DNA of 64,000 bases from CAVPTL01 sp963729195 (GTDB lineage Bacteria; Actinomycetota; Thermoleophilia; Gaiellales; JAICJC01). Below, one piece after another: positions 1 to 7,938 of this stretch (within the stretch, counting starts at the first letter, position 1; each line of letters opens with the position of its first letter). Made by a program: the position numbers and the translations under genes. Under the pieces are notes generated by a model that worked only from the letters and a program-made list of their open reading frames with translations, was not told the origin of the DNA and ran no database searches. The stretch is taken from positions 463,912 to 527,911 of the forward strand of contig CAVSNF010000020.1 of the NCBI GenBank assembly GCA_963729195.1, read 5' to 3'.

Positions 1-1
1 C

Positions 2-334
2 GAGTCGGCCCGCGTCCCGGTGGTGTTGCACTGCTTCTCGTCGGTCGATCTGACCGACGAGGCGATCGAGCGCGGATATCTGTTCTCGTTTGCCGGCAAC
101 GTCACCTACCCGTCCGCCGAGCCGCTGCGGGAGGCGGCCGCGCGGATCCCGGCCGATCGCATCCTGGCCGAGACCGACTGCCCCTATCTCTCGCCGATAC
201 CGCACCGCGGCACTCCCAACCGTCCCGCCCACGTGGCCGTCACGCTGGAGCGGCTGGCGGAGGTGCGCGGCGTCTCGGCGAGCGAGCTGGGCGATCGGAT
301 CGAGCGAAACGCCGAGCGTCTGTTCGGGCTGTGA
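2..334 (+). CDS. tatD: TatD-family metal-dependent hydrolase (C-terminal part, cut by window start)
   Basis: The reading frame is open from base 2 and ends at 334, so only about the last 110 residues are present. The sequence shows LHCFSS, then LAETDCPYLSPIPHRGTPN, the late metal-site motif (ETD) and conserved P-R-G-N loop of the TatD/YcfH amidohydrolase fold. The family are magnesium-dependent 3'-5' nucleases or related hydrolases of the cytoplasm. The next gene, rsmA, starts at a GTG overlapping this stop by 4 bp, so the two are translationally coupled; tatD-rsmA-ispE is a common actinobacterial order. Family assignment is firm; the substrate is not known. Confidence 0.9.
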   Translation, partial: ESARVPVVLHCFSSVDLTDEAIERGYLFSFAGNVTYPSAEPLREAAARIPADRILAETDCPYLSPIPHRGTPNRPAHVAVTLERLAEVRGVSASELGDRIERNAERLFGL

Positions 335-1117
335 CGGCCCAGGTTTCGCTGGCGCGGCTGCGGGAGTTCGGGATCACCCCGGACCGCGACCTGGGGCAGC
401 ACTTCCTGATCGACTCCAACGTGTTGGAGGTGGCCGGCAGGCTGATCGCACTCGACCCAAGCGACGTCGTGCTGGAGGTCGGTGCCGGCGTGGGGGTGCT
501 GACCGAGTGGCTGGCCGAGCGCGTCTCGGTGGTGCACGCGATCGAGATCGACCGCCGGCTGGAGCCGGCGCTGCGCGCCACCATCGGCGAGCGCGCCAAC
601 GTGCGGCTGCTGATCGCCGACGCGCTCGACGTCGACATCGCCGGGCTCGAGCCGGCCCCCACGGCGATGGTGGCAAACCTTCCCTACGCGGTGGCCACGC
701 CGGTGGTGATGACCGCGCTGCCGCTGGTGCCGCGGTTTTGCGTGATGGTGCAGCGCGAGCTGGCCGATCGCTTCTTCGCGTCACCCGGCACCAAGGCCTA
801 CGGGGCGCCGTCGGTGCTGATCCAGATCGCCTGCGAGCGGCGCGGCCTGCGCAAGGTCTCGCGCACGCGTGTTTGTGCCCGAGCCCAACGTCGACTCGGC
901 GCTGGTGGCCTTCTCGCGCCGCGAGGAGTTTCGGTTCGGCCCGGACTGGGAGTGGGTCTCCCGGGTCGTGCACGCCGCCTTCGGCTATCGCCGAAAGACG
1001 CTGGCAAACGCATTCAAGCTGGCCGAGCTGCCGGCTCCTCCGGCAGATGTGGCCGGCCTGCGCGCGGAGCAGCTACCGCCGCAGCGGTTCCTTTCCCTGG
1101 CGGAGCAGTTGCGGTGA
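331..1117 (+). CDS. rsmA: 16S rRNA dimethyladenosine transferase RsmA/KsgA (one frame break)
   Basis: Dimethylates two adjacent adenosines in the 3' terminal hairpin of 16S rRNA using S-adenosylmethionine, late in small-subunit assembly. Visible features are the N-terminal DLGQHFLID motif, the SAM-binding VLEVGAGVGVLT at about residue 50, and the catalytic NLPYAVATP near residue 115. The frame breaks near 862-868: the first frame ends in KVSRTR and the next frame continues as VFVPEPNVDSALV, exactly the family continuation, so one extra base is the simplest explanation. Start is a GTG overlapping the tatD stop; the stop overlaps the ispE start (GTGA). I regard it as a functional gene with an assembly indel. 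Confidence 0.9.
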
Positions 1118-1897
1118 TCGTGCGCGCTCCGGCCAAGGTCAATCTGGTGCTGCGGGTGGGGCCGCTGCGAGAGGACGGCTATCACCGGCTGGCGACGTTG
1201 TTTCAGGCCATCGACCTGTTCGATCGAGCTCGAGTTGGAGCCGGCCGACGAGACCACCGTGGAGGGCTTCGACGACACGCTGGTGACCGCTGCGCTGGCG
1301 GCGCTGGGGGAGACCCGCCGGGTGACGCTGACCAAGCGCATCCCGGTCGCTGCGGGACTGGGTGGCGGCTCGTCCGACGCCGCCGCGGTGCTGCGGGCGC
1401 TGCGCGGCGACCGCGACGTCAACGACCTGTATGCGATCGCTCGGGATCTGGGCGCCGACGTGCCGTTCTTCCTGAGCGGGTGCGAGACGGCAATCGGCTC
1501 CGGCCGCGGTGACCGGATCGAGCCGGCAGTCGACTTTCCCCGCAGCCACGCCTTCGTGCTGCTGCCCGCCGAGCCGGGCCTCTCCACCGCCGAGGTGTTC
1601 GGCCGGGCGACGCCCAACGAGCTCTTCCCGGCCGTGCGAGGAGATCTGATCCGGGCCGTCCACATCACCCGCACCCCGGCCCAGGTGGGCGCGCTGCTGG
1701 TCAACGACCTGCAGCCGGCGGCGCTCGAGCTGCGACCCGAGCTGGGCCAGAACCTGGAGCGGTTGCGGGCGGCGGGAGCGCTGGGAGTCGCGGTCTCGGG
1801 CAGCGGGCCGACGGTGTTTGGGGTGTTCCAGGACCGACCCACCGCGGAGCGGATTGCGGGGGAAATCGCAGGGGCGATCGCCGCCTCCCCTCTATGA
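1114..1897 (+). CDS. ispE: 4-diphosphocytidyl-2-C-methyl-D-erythritol kinase IspE (one frame break)
   Basis: GHMP-family kinase of the MEP isoprenoid pathway; phosphorylates CDP-methylerythritol at the 2-hydroxyl. The N-terminus reads VIVRAPAKVNLVLRVG followed by DGYHRLATLFQAIDLFD, the substrate-binding start of IspE. After a frame break near 1225-1235 it continues with the ATP-binding glycine loop PVAAGLGGGSSDAAAVLRAL and ends with the GHMP C-terminal motif VAVSGSGPTVFGVF. Start GTG overlaps the rsmA stop. About 260 residues, slightly short for the family, mainly in the region before the glycine loop. The stop codon lies within the TATGAT box proposed for the next gene. Confidence 0.9.
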
Positions 1898-1898
1898 T
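1893..1898 (+). promoter_or_regulatory. -10 box of a leaderless promoter (TATGAT)
   Basis: TATGAT is followed by exactly six bases and then the ATG at 1905. The box overlaps the ispE stop codon. No good -35 is visible. This is one of about a dozen genes in the window with the same geometry. Confidence 0.5.
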
Positions 1899-1904
1899 TC
1901 CGGT

Positions 1905-2279
1905 ATGGCCAAGTGGAACATCTCTTCAGACGCGATAACGGTCGAACAGAGCCCCGGACGCTCCCCCTCTCGGTGGCTGCGCCAGAACGGTTTGAAGATC
2001 GCCGTGGTGGTCGGGCTGATCGAGGCCGTGGTGGCCTACGTCAGTGGCCACGCGCTGCTGATGACCGTGATCGGGATCCTGTCGGTGATCATCTACCTGA
2101 ACCTCCGCCACCGGATTCCGGTGCGGGTGCGCCGTCCGTTGTGGATCGTGGTGATGGCCCAGGCGATCGCCGGGTTGCTGCTGCCTGCGATCACCGTCGG
2201 GTTCTTCATCGCCTCGATCCTGGCGGTGGGGTTGCTGATCGTGTTGGTGCTCGTGATGCTGGGCGACCGGCGGCGCTGA
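1905..2279 (+). CDS. small multi-pass membrane protein of unknown function
   Basis: 124 residues. A polar N-terminus (about 40 residues with several Ser/Arg) is followed by three or four hydrophobic segments: IAVVVGLIEAVVAYVSGHAL, LMTVIGILSVIIYLNL, PLWIVVMAQAIAGLLLPAI and FFIASILAVGLLIVLVLVML, ending GDRRR. This looks like a small integral membrane protein with its C-terminus in the cytoplasm. Small membrane proteins of this shape occur between ispE and glmU in other actinobacteria, but I do not recognise the family. The ATG was chosen because it sits six bases after a TATGAT box. Confidence 0.75.
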   Translation: MAKWNISSDAITVEQSPGRSPSRWLRQNGLKIAVVVGLIEAVVAYVSGHALLMTVIGILSVIIYLNLRHRIPVRVRRPLWIVVMAQAIAGLLLPAITVGFFIASILAVGLLIVLVLVMLGDRRR

Positions 2280-2349
2280 GCGCTTCGCCACCAACCGCGG
2301 CGCGAGTCCTGGGCGCACGCCGTATACTCGTGCGGCGCCTCGTTTGCGA

Positions 2350-2420
2350 TGGGGCGTGGCCAAGTGGTAAGGCAACGGGTTTTGGTCCCGTGATCCCTGG
2401 TTCGAATCCAGGCGCCCCAG
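2350..2420 (+). tRNA. tRNA-Gln (anticodon TTG)
   Basis: A complete cloverleaf can be drawn. Acceptor stem TGGGGCG pairs with CGCCCCA, the anticodon stem ACGGG/CCCGT carries the loop TTTTGGT (anticodon TTG), and the T arm is CCTGG-TTCGAAT-CCAGG. The discriminator is G and no CCA is encoded. It lies 25 bp upstream of glmU; a tRNA-Gln beside glmU is a familiar actinobacterial arrangement. Confidence 0.95.
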
Positions 2421-2445
2421 CTTCGATCACATCGTCCACATACCG

Positions 2446-3777
2446 ATGACCATCGCACCGCTCGCATGCGTGTTACTCGCCGGAGGCAAAGGCACCCGGA
2501 TGAAATCGTCGCTGCCCAAGTTGCTGCACCAGGCCTGTGGCCGCACGTTGCTGGACTGGACGCTGGGAGCGGTGGCCGAGTTCGATCCGCAGCAGGTGGT
2601 CGTGGTGGTGCCGCCGGACGATCCCGAGTTGGTGGCCAGCCTGCCGGACTGGGCGATCGCGGCAGTCCAGCCGGTGGCGCGCGGTACCGGCGATGCGGTG
2701 TCCTGTGCCGCCCCGGCGCTGCAGGGATTCGAGGGCGTGGTGGTCGTCCTGAACGCCGATCATCCCCTCACCGATCCACAGTCGCTGCGCGACCTGGTGG
2801 CCGCCCATACCGAGGCGGATGCTCGCGCCAGCGTGATCGCGCTGCGCCGTACCGACGAGATCGGCGAGGCCTTCGGCCGGATCGTGCGCGGGCCCGACGG
2901 TGAGTTCGAGCGGATCGTGGAGGTGCGCGACGCCACCGCCGAGCAGCGCGCCATCACCGAGGTCAGCACCGGCATCTTCGCCTTCGACGCGGCCTCGCTG
3001 TGGCCGGCACTGGACCGGCTCGACTCCGACAACGCCCAGGGTGAGCTGTATCTCACCGACGTGATCGAGATCCTGCGCGGCGACGGCGACCGGGTGATCG
3101 CCCACACCCACGCCGACCCCACCATCGCGGTCGGGGTCAACCACCGCGCCGACCTGGCGGAGGCAGCGCGGCTGCTGCGGGCGCGCATCAACCACCGCCA
3201 CATGCTGGCCGGTGTCACCTTGATCGACCCGGCGTCCACCATGATCGACGACAGCGTCCAGATCGAGGCCGACGTCACCATCCATCCCTTCACCGTGCTG
3301 CGCGGCGATACCCGCATCGCCACCGGCGCCGAGGTCGGGCCGCACGTGGTGGCGGTCGATGCGATCATCGGCGAGTCGGCACTGGTGGGGCCGTTCTGCT
3401 ACCTGCGACCGGGCGCCGAGCTGGCTGCCCGGGCCAAGGCCGGTACCTATGTGGAGATCAAGAACTCCCACATCGGCGAGGACGCGAAGGTGCCGCATCT
3501 GTCCTACATCGGCGATGCCGAGATCGGCGCCGGCACGAATATCGGAGCCGGTGGGATCACCGCCAACTACGACGGCGAGAGCAAGCAGCGGACGGTTATC
3601 GGGGAGGGCGTCCACACCAGCTGCGACAATGTCTTCGTTGCGCCGGTGACCATTGGAGACCGTGCGTGGACTGCGGCCGGATCGGTGATTACAGACGACG
3701 TTCCACCCGACGCCCTGGGGGTTGCGCGTGCCCGTCAAAAGAACATCGAGGGATATGGAAAGCGAAAGCGTCGTTAG
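2446..3777 (+). CDS. glmU: bifunctional N-acetylglucosamine-1-phosphate uridyltransferase / glucosamine-1-phosphate acetyltransferase GlmU
   Basis: Makes UDP-GlcNAc for peptidoglycan: it acetylates glucosamine-1-phosphate and then transfers UMP. The N-terminal pyrophosphorylase domain has CVLLAGGKGTRMKSSLPKLL (the GGxGTRM nucleotide loop) and VVVLNADHPL. From about residue 250 the sequence is a left-handed beta-helix of hexapeptide repeats, with the acetyltransferase signature HIGEDAKVPHLSYIGDAEIG, GAGGITANYDG and TSCDNVFVAPVTIG. 443 residues, close to the usual length, with no frame break. The downstream prs start overlaps its 3' end, and both products feed UDP-sugar and nucleotide supply. 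Confidence 0.97.
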   Translation: MTIAPLACVLLAGGKGTRMKSSLPKLLHQACGRTLLDWTLGAVAEFDPQQVVVVVPPDDPELVASLPDWAIAAVQPVARGTGDAVSCAAPALQGFEGVVVVLNADHPLTDPQSLRDLVAAHTEADARASVIALRRTDEIGEAFGRIVRGPDGEFERIVEVRDATAEQRAITEVSTGIFAFDAASLWPALDRLDSDNAQGELYLTDVIEILRGDGDRVIAHTHADPTIAVGVNHRADLAEAARLLRARINHRHMLAGVTLIDPASTMIDDSVQIEADVTIHPFTVLRGDTRIATGAEVGPHVVAVDAIIGESALVGPFCYLRPGAELAARAKAGTYVEIKNSHIGEDAKVPHLSYIGDAEIGAGTNIGAGGITANYDGESKQRTVIGEGVHTSCDNVFVAPVTIGDRAWTAAGSVITDDVPPDALGVARARQKNIEGYGKRKRR

Positions 3778-4837
3778 TGTCGAGACGACGATTCCGATGT
3801 TTGCCTCGAGTGGCATGGCGGCCCGCGCGGTGAACCAGGGGTCTCCGTCCACCTGGGTCGAGCGCACGCCCAACAAGCGCCTGATGCTGTTCTCCGGCAG
3901 GTCCAACCCGGAGCTGGGCGAGCGCATCGCCGAGCAGCTCGGCGTGAGCCTGGCAGAGGTCACGCTCAAGACCTTCACCAACGGCGAGGTGTACGCCCGC
4001 TATGAGGAGTCGATCCGCGGAGCAGACGTGTTCCTGGTGCAGTCGTGCTCGACTCCCAGCCCCAACGATTCGCTGATCGAGCTTCTGATCATGGTGCAGG
4101 CGGCGCGGCTGGCCTCGGCCAAGCGGGTGACCGCCGTGATGCCGTGGTATCCGTACGTGCGCCAGGACAAGAAGGGCATGCCGCGCGAGCCGATCACGGC
4201 CAAGCTGGTGGCAGACATGCTCGAGGCCGCGGGGGTCGACCGGGTGCTGACGATGGACCTCCACGCCGGTCAGGTGCAGGGATTCTTCACCACTCCGGTC
4301 GATCACATGACGGCCGTGCCGATGCTGGCCGACCATTTCAAGGACCTCATCGCCGCCGATCCCGACGACATCGTGGTGGTGGCCGGCGACGCGGGCCGGA
4401 CGAAGCTGGCGAAGAAGTTCTCCGAGATGCTGGGCGCCGGCCTGGCGATCATCTCCAAGGACCGTCCCGAACAGCAGGTGGCGGTCGTAACCGACGTGAT
4501 CGGCCGGGTCAAGGGCAAGGTCTGCATCGTCATCGACGACATGATCGACACCGCCGGAACGCTCTGTGCCGGCGGCGACTCGCTGGTGGAGCGGGGCGCC
4601 ACCGAGGTGTATGCCTGTGCCACCCACGCGGTCTTCTCCGGCCCTGCCAATGAGCGGCTGGAGTCGAGCGTGTTCAAGCAGGTCGTGGTCACCGACACCA
4701 TCCCGGTCGACCCCATCCGCCGACCCGACAACGTCAGGGTGCTGTCGGTCGCACCGATCCTGGCTGATACGATCTCCAACGTTTTCAACGATGATTCCGT
4801 GTCCGAGCTGTTCCACGGTGGCAACCAGCTCTTCTAG
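3755..4837 (+). CDS. prs: ribose-phosphate pyrophosphokinase (PRPP synthetase)
   Basis: Transfers pyrophosphate from ATP to ribose-5-phosphate, giving PRPP for purine, pyrimidine, NAD, His and Trp synthesis. Motifs are LMLFSGRSNPELGERIA, the flexible loop YPYVRQDKKG, HAGQVQGFFTTPVDH, and the PRPP-binding loop VIDDMIDTAGTL. The start is uncertain. ATG 3755 is used here because it follows a GAGG-containing stretch, giving about 20 extra N-terminal residues and a 23-bp overlap with glmU; ATG 3797 and ATG 3815 are in-frame alternatives closer to the conserved core. The reading frame is intact. Confidence 0.95.
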   Translation: MESESVVSVETTIPMFASSGMAARAVNQGSPSTWVERTPNKRLMLFSGRSNPELGERIAEQLGVSLAEVTLKTFTNGEVYARYEESIRGADVFLVQSCSTPSPNDSLIELLIMVQAARLASAKRVTAVMPWYPYVRQDKKGMPREPITAKLVADMLEAAGVDRVLTMDLHAGQVQGFFTTPVDHMTAVPMLADHFKDLIAADPDDIVVVAGDAGRTKLAKKFSEMLGAGLAIISKDRPEQQVAVVTDVIGRVKGKVCIVIDDMIDTAGTLCAGGDSLVERGATEVYACATHAVFSGPANERLESSVFKQVVVTDTIPVDPIRRPDNVRVLSVAPILADTISNVFNDDSVSELFHGGNQLF

Positions 4838-4866
4838 ACGCGGATCTCTTCCCAGGAGCCGAAACC

Positions 4867-5568
4867 ATGGATCGCGTAAAACTCGAAGTGCGCTCACGCA
4901 CGGAACGTGGCAAGGATGTGCGGGCGCTGCGGGCGGCCGGGGAGATTCCCGCCGTGATCTATGCGCGGGGTGCTGAGTCGACCGCGGTCACCGTGGACGC
5001 TCGCGCGCTGCGCACGGCGGTGACCGGCCCAGGTGGCCTGTACGCCCTGCTGGACGTGACCGTCGACGGCACCAAGGCCCGCCCGGCGATCATCAAGGAC
5101 ATGCAGCTCGACCCGGTGCGCGATCGCGTCGTTCACGTCGACTTCCACGAGATTCCGCTCGACCGCAAGATCCAGACGGTGGTGGCGGTGCACCTGGAGG
5201 GCATCCCTCACGGCGTCGAGATGGGCGGCGTGCTCTCGCAGCCTTCCCACGAGGTCCAGATCTCAGTGCTGCCGACCGCGATCCCCGAGTCGATCTTGGT
5301 GGACGTCTCGGAACTCGAGATCGGCACCTCGCTGCGGCTGGCCGATGTGCCCGTGCCCGAGGGCGTCGAGTTTCTCGACGACCCTGAGGGCACCGTACTC
5401 GCGATCGTGACCGCGCCGATCTCCGAAGCCGAGCTCGAGGGCGAGCCGGTCGAGGGCGAAGAGGGCGAGGAAGGCGAAGAGGGCGTCGAGGGCGAAGGCG
5501 TCGAGGGCGAGGGCGAAGAGGGCGAGGGCGGCGAGGCCTCCGAGGAAGCACCGGCCGAGTCGGACTAG
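4867..5568 (+). CDS. rplY: 50S ribosomal protein L25/Ctc with long acidic tail
   Basis: Binds 5S rRNA in the large subunit. Residues 1-90 form the L25 RNA-binding domain (LEVRSRTERGKDVRALRAAG, then PAVIYARG) and residues 95-180 the Ctc-type beta domain (HLEGIPHGVEMGG). The last 45 residues are almost only Glu and Gly with a few Val/Ala, encoded by a degenerate GAGGGCGAA-type tandem repeat. An AGGAG box precedes the ATG. 233 residues is normal for the Ctc-long type, although the tail is at the long end. The TAG stop overlaps the GTG start of pth. Confidence 0.95.
   Translation: MDRVKLEVRSRTERGKDVRALRAAGEIPAVIYARGAESTAVTVDARALRTAVTGPGGLYALLDVTVDGTKARPAIIKDMQLDPVRDRVVHVDFHEIPLDRKIQTVVAVHLEGIPHGVEMGGVLSQPSHEVQISVLPTAIPESILVDVSELEIGTSLRLADVPVPEGVEFLDDPEGTVLAIVTAPISEAELEGEPVEGEEGEEGEEGVEGEGVEGEGEEGEGGEASEEAPAESD
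5430..5560 (+). repeat. degenerate GAGGGCGA(A/G) tandem repeat encoding the acidic tail of L25
   Basis: Units such as GAGGGCGAAGAGGGCGAG and GGCGTCGAGGGCGAAGGC recur through about 130 bp and stay in frame as Glu-Gly dipeptides with occasional Val. The repeat can change length by slippage without breaking the frame if whole units are lost or gained. Confidence 0.7.
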
Positions 5569-6113
5569 TGTCGCTCGACCATCTGGTCGCCGGCCTCGGC
5601 AACCCCGGTCGCAAGTACGAGTTGACGCGCCACAACATCGGGTTTCGGGTGGCCGATCGGCTGGCCTCCGAGCTCGGTGGCTCGTGGCGCGGCAAGTTCA
5701 ACGGTCGGCTGTGCGAGGTGCGCGACGGGGACGCCCGGCTGGCGCTGCTCGAGCCCGAGACGATGATGAACGACTCCGGCCGCTCGGTGGCCGCCGCGAT
5801 GCGCTTCTACAAGCTCGAGCCGGCGGCGCTGGTGGTGGTGCACGACGAGATCGACCTCACGCTCGGCGACATCCGGGTCAAGACCGGCGGCGGGCTGGCC
5901 GGGCACAACGGCCTGCGCTCGATCGTCGACCACCTGGGCACGCCCGACTTCACCCGCGTTCGCATCGGCGTGGGGCGGCCTGAGCGGGGCGATCCGCGGC
6001 CGGTGGTGGATTGGGTGCTGACGCCGTTTGAGCCCGAGGTCGATGTGGACGATCTGGTCGAGCGCGCGACCGCGCGCACGCTCGAGTCTCGGGCTCCTAG
6101 GCGATCAGCCTGA
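5568..6113 (+). CDS. pth: peptidyl-tRNA hydrolase
   Basis: Cleaves the ester bond of peptidyl-tRNA released from stalled ribosomes. Visible are the N-terminal VAGLGNPGRKYELTRHNIGF with the catalytic His of TRHNIGF, the ETMMNDSGRSV motif, VVHDEIDLTLGDIRVKTGGG and GHNGLRSI. 181 residues, the family norm. It starts at a GTG sharing one base with the rplY stop; rplY-pth is a widely conserved pair. The last residues (about SLRAPRRSA) look unlike the family end, so a small indel near 6080 is possible. Confidence 0.95.
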   Translation: MSLDHLVAGLGNPGRKYELTRHNIGFRVADRLASELGGSWRGKFNGRLCEVRDGDARLALLEPETMMNDSGRSVAAAMRFYKLEPAALVVVHDEIDLTLGDIRVKTGGGLAGHNGLRSIVDHLGTPDFTRVRIGVGRPERGDPRPVVDWVLTPFEPEVDVDDLVERATARTLESRAPRRSA

Positions 6114-6315
6114 TGCGCGGGCCGCTTTCGGACTGAACCGGGGCGGCCACCACATCGGGGGCGCGATGGTCAAGGCGCTGCTCGAACGCCTTGCGCACAT
6201 CCTCGCCTTTGACCGTCGGGCCTGACGTCAGTTTCCAGCAGGCCATCATCGAGTCGATTCTGCGGACAGCCTCCGGCGGGTCGTACAGTCGAGTACGAAC
6301 CTGGTGCTCACTCAT
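6097..6315 (-). CDS. small hypothetical protein, convergent with pth
   Basis: A frame of 72 residues beginning MSEHQVRTRLYDPPEAVRRI and ending SESGPRIRLIA, with balanced acidic and basic residues and no low-complexity Arg/Pro runs, unlike the antisense frames around it. It overlaps the 3' end of pth by 17 bp tail to tail. The sequence RIDSMMACWKLTSG is not a motif I recognise. It could be a real small cytoplasmic protein; coding-like composition is the only evidence. Confidence 0.45.
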   Translation of the reverse strand: MSEHQVRTRLYDPPEAVRRIDSMMACWKLTSGPTVKGEDVRKAFEQRLDHRAPDVVAAPVQSESGPRIRLIA

Positions 6316-6370
6316 CCCTCGGGGCCGCCGCTTCACGAAGAGCGAAGCCTAAACCCATCTGCGGCCGGAC

Positions 6371-7660
6371 TCAACCACCAAGTGCGAGATACAGCTCTCG
6401 GGCCGACCCCAGCGCCCACTCGAGACGGCGCAGCTCCATGCCCTCGTTGGGCGAGTGGATGTTGTCCTCGGCCGTGCCGAACCCGCTCAGGATGGTGGGG
6501 ATCCCGCGGGCGACCAGGGCCGCGCCGATCGGGATCGAGCCACCGCTGCGCACCGCCAGCGGGCGCACGCCGGTGGCGTTCTCGATCGCGCCGAAGGCGG
6601 CCTGAAGCACCGGCACCGTTGGGGTCGACGTAGGCGGGACGCGCCATCGGCCAGGGATCGAGCTCGAGCGTGGCGTGGGCCGGGCAGGCCGCCTGCAGCC
6701 GCTGCTGCAGCCGCTCGAACATCGGCTCGGGCTCCTGCCCGGGCGCCAGCCGCAGCGTCAGCGAGGCCCGCGCCTCCACCGAGATCGAGGTCTTGATGAT
6801 GGTCGGATCGCCGGCGCCGACCGAGTGCACCGTCAGCGACGGCCGCGCCCAGATGCGCTCGTAGGCTTCGCTGCTCGGCCTGGGCGTCGCGCGGCCGTGC
6901 GCCGGCCTCTGCCAGCAGCTCCGCGCCCGAGGGAAGCTCGGCCCACCCGGCTCGCTCCTCGGCGCTGACCGGGGCGGTGCCGTCGGCGAACTCGGACTCC
7001 TTGCCGATCACGGCGTTCAGGATCGTGGTGAGGTCATCGACAGCGTTCGCCGCCGCCCCGCCGTACAGGCCCGAGTGCAGCTCCCGCTCGCCGCTTCGGA
7101 CGTGCAGCTGGAAGCCCACCAGCCCTCGCAGCCCGGTGGTGATCGCCGGGCGGTGGGCGTCGACCATGTGGCCGTCGAAGACGATGGCGGCGGCGAACTC
7201 ACCCTCGATGGTGGCCAGGTGGTCGACCACCGAGCCACCGCCGATCTCCTCCTCGCCGTCGGACAGCACCCGCACGTTGACGGGAAGGCGGCCGGCCTCG
7301 GCCAGGTCGAGCGCCGCTCGGATCAGGGCATAGAAGTTGCCCTTGTCGTCGGAGACGCCGCGGGCGTACAGCCACCCGTCCCGCACCGTCGGCTCAAACG
7401 CCGGGCTCGTCCACAGCTCAGGGTCGCCCGGCGACTGCACGTCGTAGTGGCCGTACACGATCACGGTGGGGGCGTCGGCGACGCTGGCGGGGATGGTGCC
7501 GTCCACGATCGGGTTGCGGTACTCGGGCAGCACCCGCGCGTCGCCGATCAGCTCGCGCCACCCAGTCAGCGGCTTCGCGGCAGCTCGCCGGGATGGGCGC
7601 CGTCGCTCGAAATCGACTCGATCCGCAGCAGCTCACTCAGCTGCTGGAGCTGCCCCTCAG
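6371..7660 (-). CDS. M20-family metallopeptidase (dipeptidase type), three frame breaks
   Basis: Zinc-dependent exopeptidase of the ArgE/DapE/CPG2 family, probably a dipeptidase. The pieces in order are: N-terminus GQLQQLSELLRIESISSDGA, then TVIVYGHYDVQSPGD with the first metal His/Asp, GWLYARGVSDDKGNFY, the catalytic-base motif VLSDGEEEIGG, the dimerisation lid, and the C-terminal FGTAEDNIHSPNEGMEL with the last metal His. Breaks fall near 7580, 6880 and 6612; joining the frames restores a normal 430-residue protein. No good start codon is visible at the 5' end, which touches the stop of the upstream small membrane gene; an indel may hide it. Confidence 0.85.
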
Positions 7661-7887
7661 TGATCGGCGTGGCTCTGGGTGTGCTTGCCACGGGCGATGT
7701 CGATCAGCGTCAGCACGGTCAGCACCAGCGGGATGCCGAGGGCGACGATGAAGATCGAGGTCAGGGTGCCGTCGTGCCCGGTTGGGGCTTCGCTGGTCTC
7801 CGCGGCGGTGCTGGTCGCAGCAAACGCAGCCACCGGCAGGGCCAGCGAGAGGACGACGACATACACAAGAACGAGAACACGGCGCAC
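7657..7887 (-). CDS. small secreted or membrane-anchored protein
   Basis: 76 residues from a GTG preceded by a strong GGAGG box seven bases upstream. The N-terminus VRRVLVLVYVVVLSLALPVA is a signal peptide or anchor followed by AFAATSTAAE; a second hydrophobic segment, LTSIFIVALGIPLVLTVLTL, lies before the His-rich tail (GKHTQSHADH). Two membrane helices with a short polar loop outside are likely. I do not recognise the family. It is divergent from mfd, with overlapping -10 boxes at 7919-7928, and its stop abuts the M20 peptidase. Confidence 0.7.
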   Translation of the reverse strand: MRRVLVLVYVVVLSLALPVAAFAATSTAAETSEAPTGHDGTLTSIFIVALGIPLVLTVLTLIDIARGKHTQSHADH

Positions 7888-7918
7888 GGGCAAGACCTCC
7901 GTCGATGATGCGGCAGGG

Positions 7919-7928
7919 AGCCTACCAT
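7919..7928. promoter_or_regulatory. overlapping divergent -10 boxes (core AGCCTACCAT)
   Basis: TACCAT (7923-7928, plus strand) lies 10 bases before the mfd ATG, and its first two bases are shared with TAGGCT on the minus strand (7919-7924), which would serve the small membrane gene. The same ten-base core occurs between two divergent genes at 61122-61131. Confidence 0.45.
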
Positions 7929-7938
7929 CCTGCGGAGG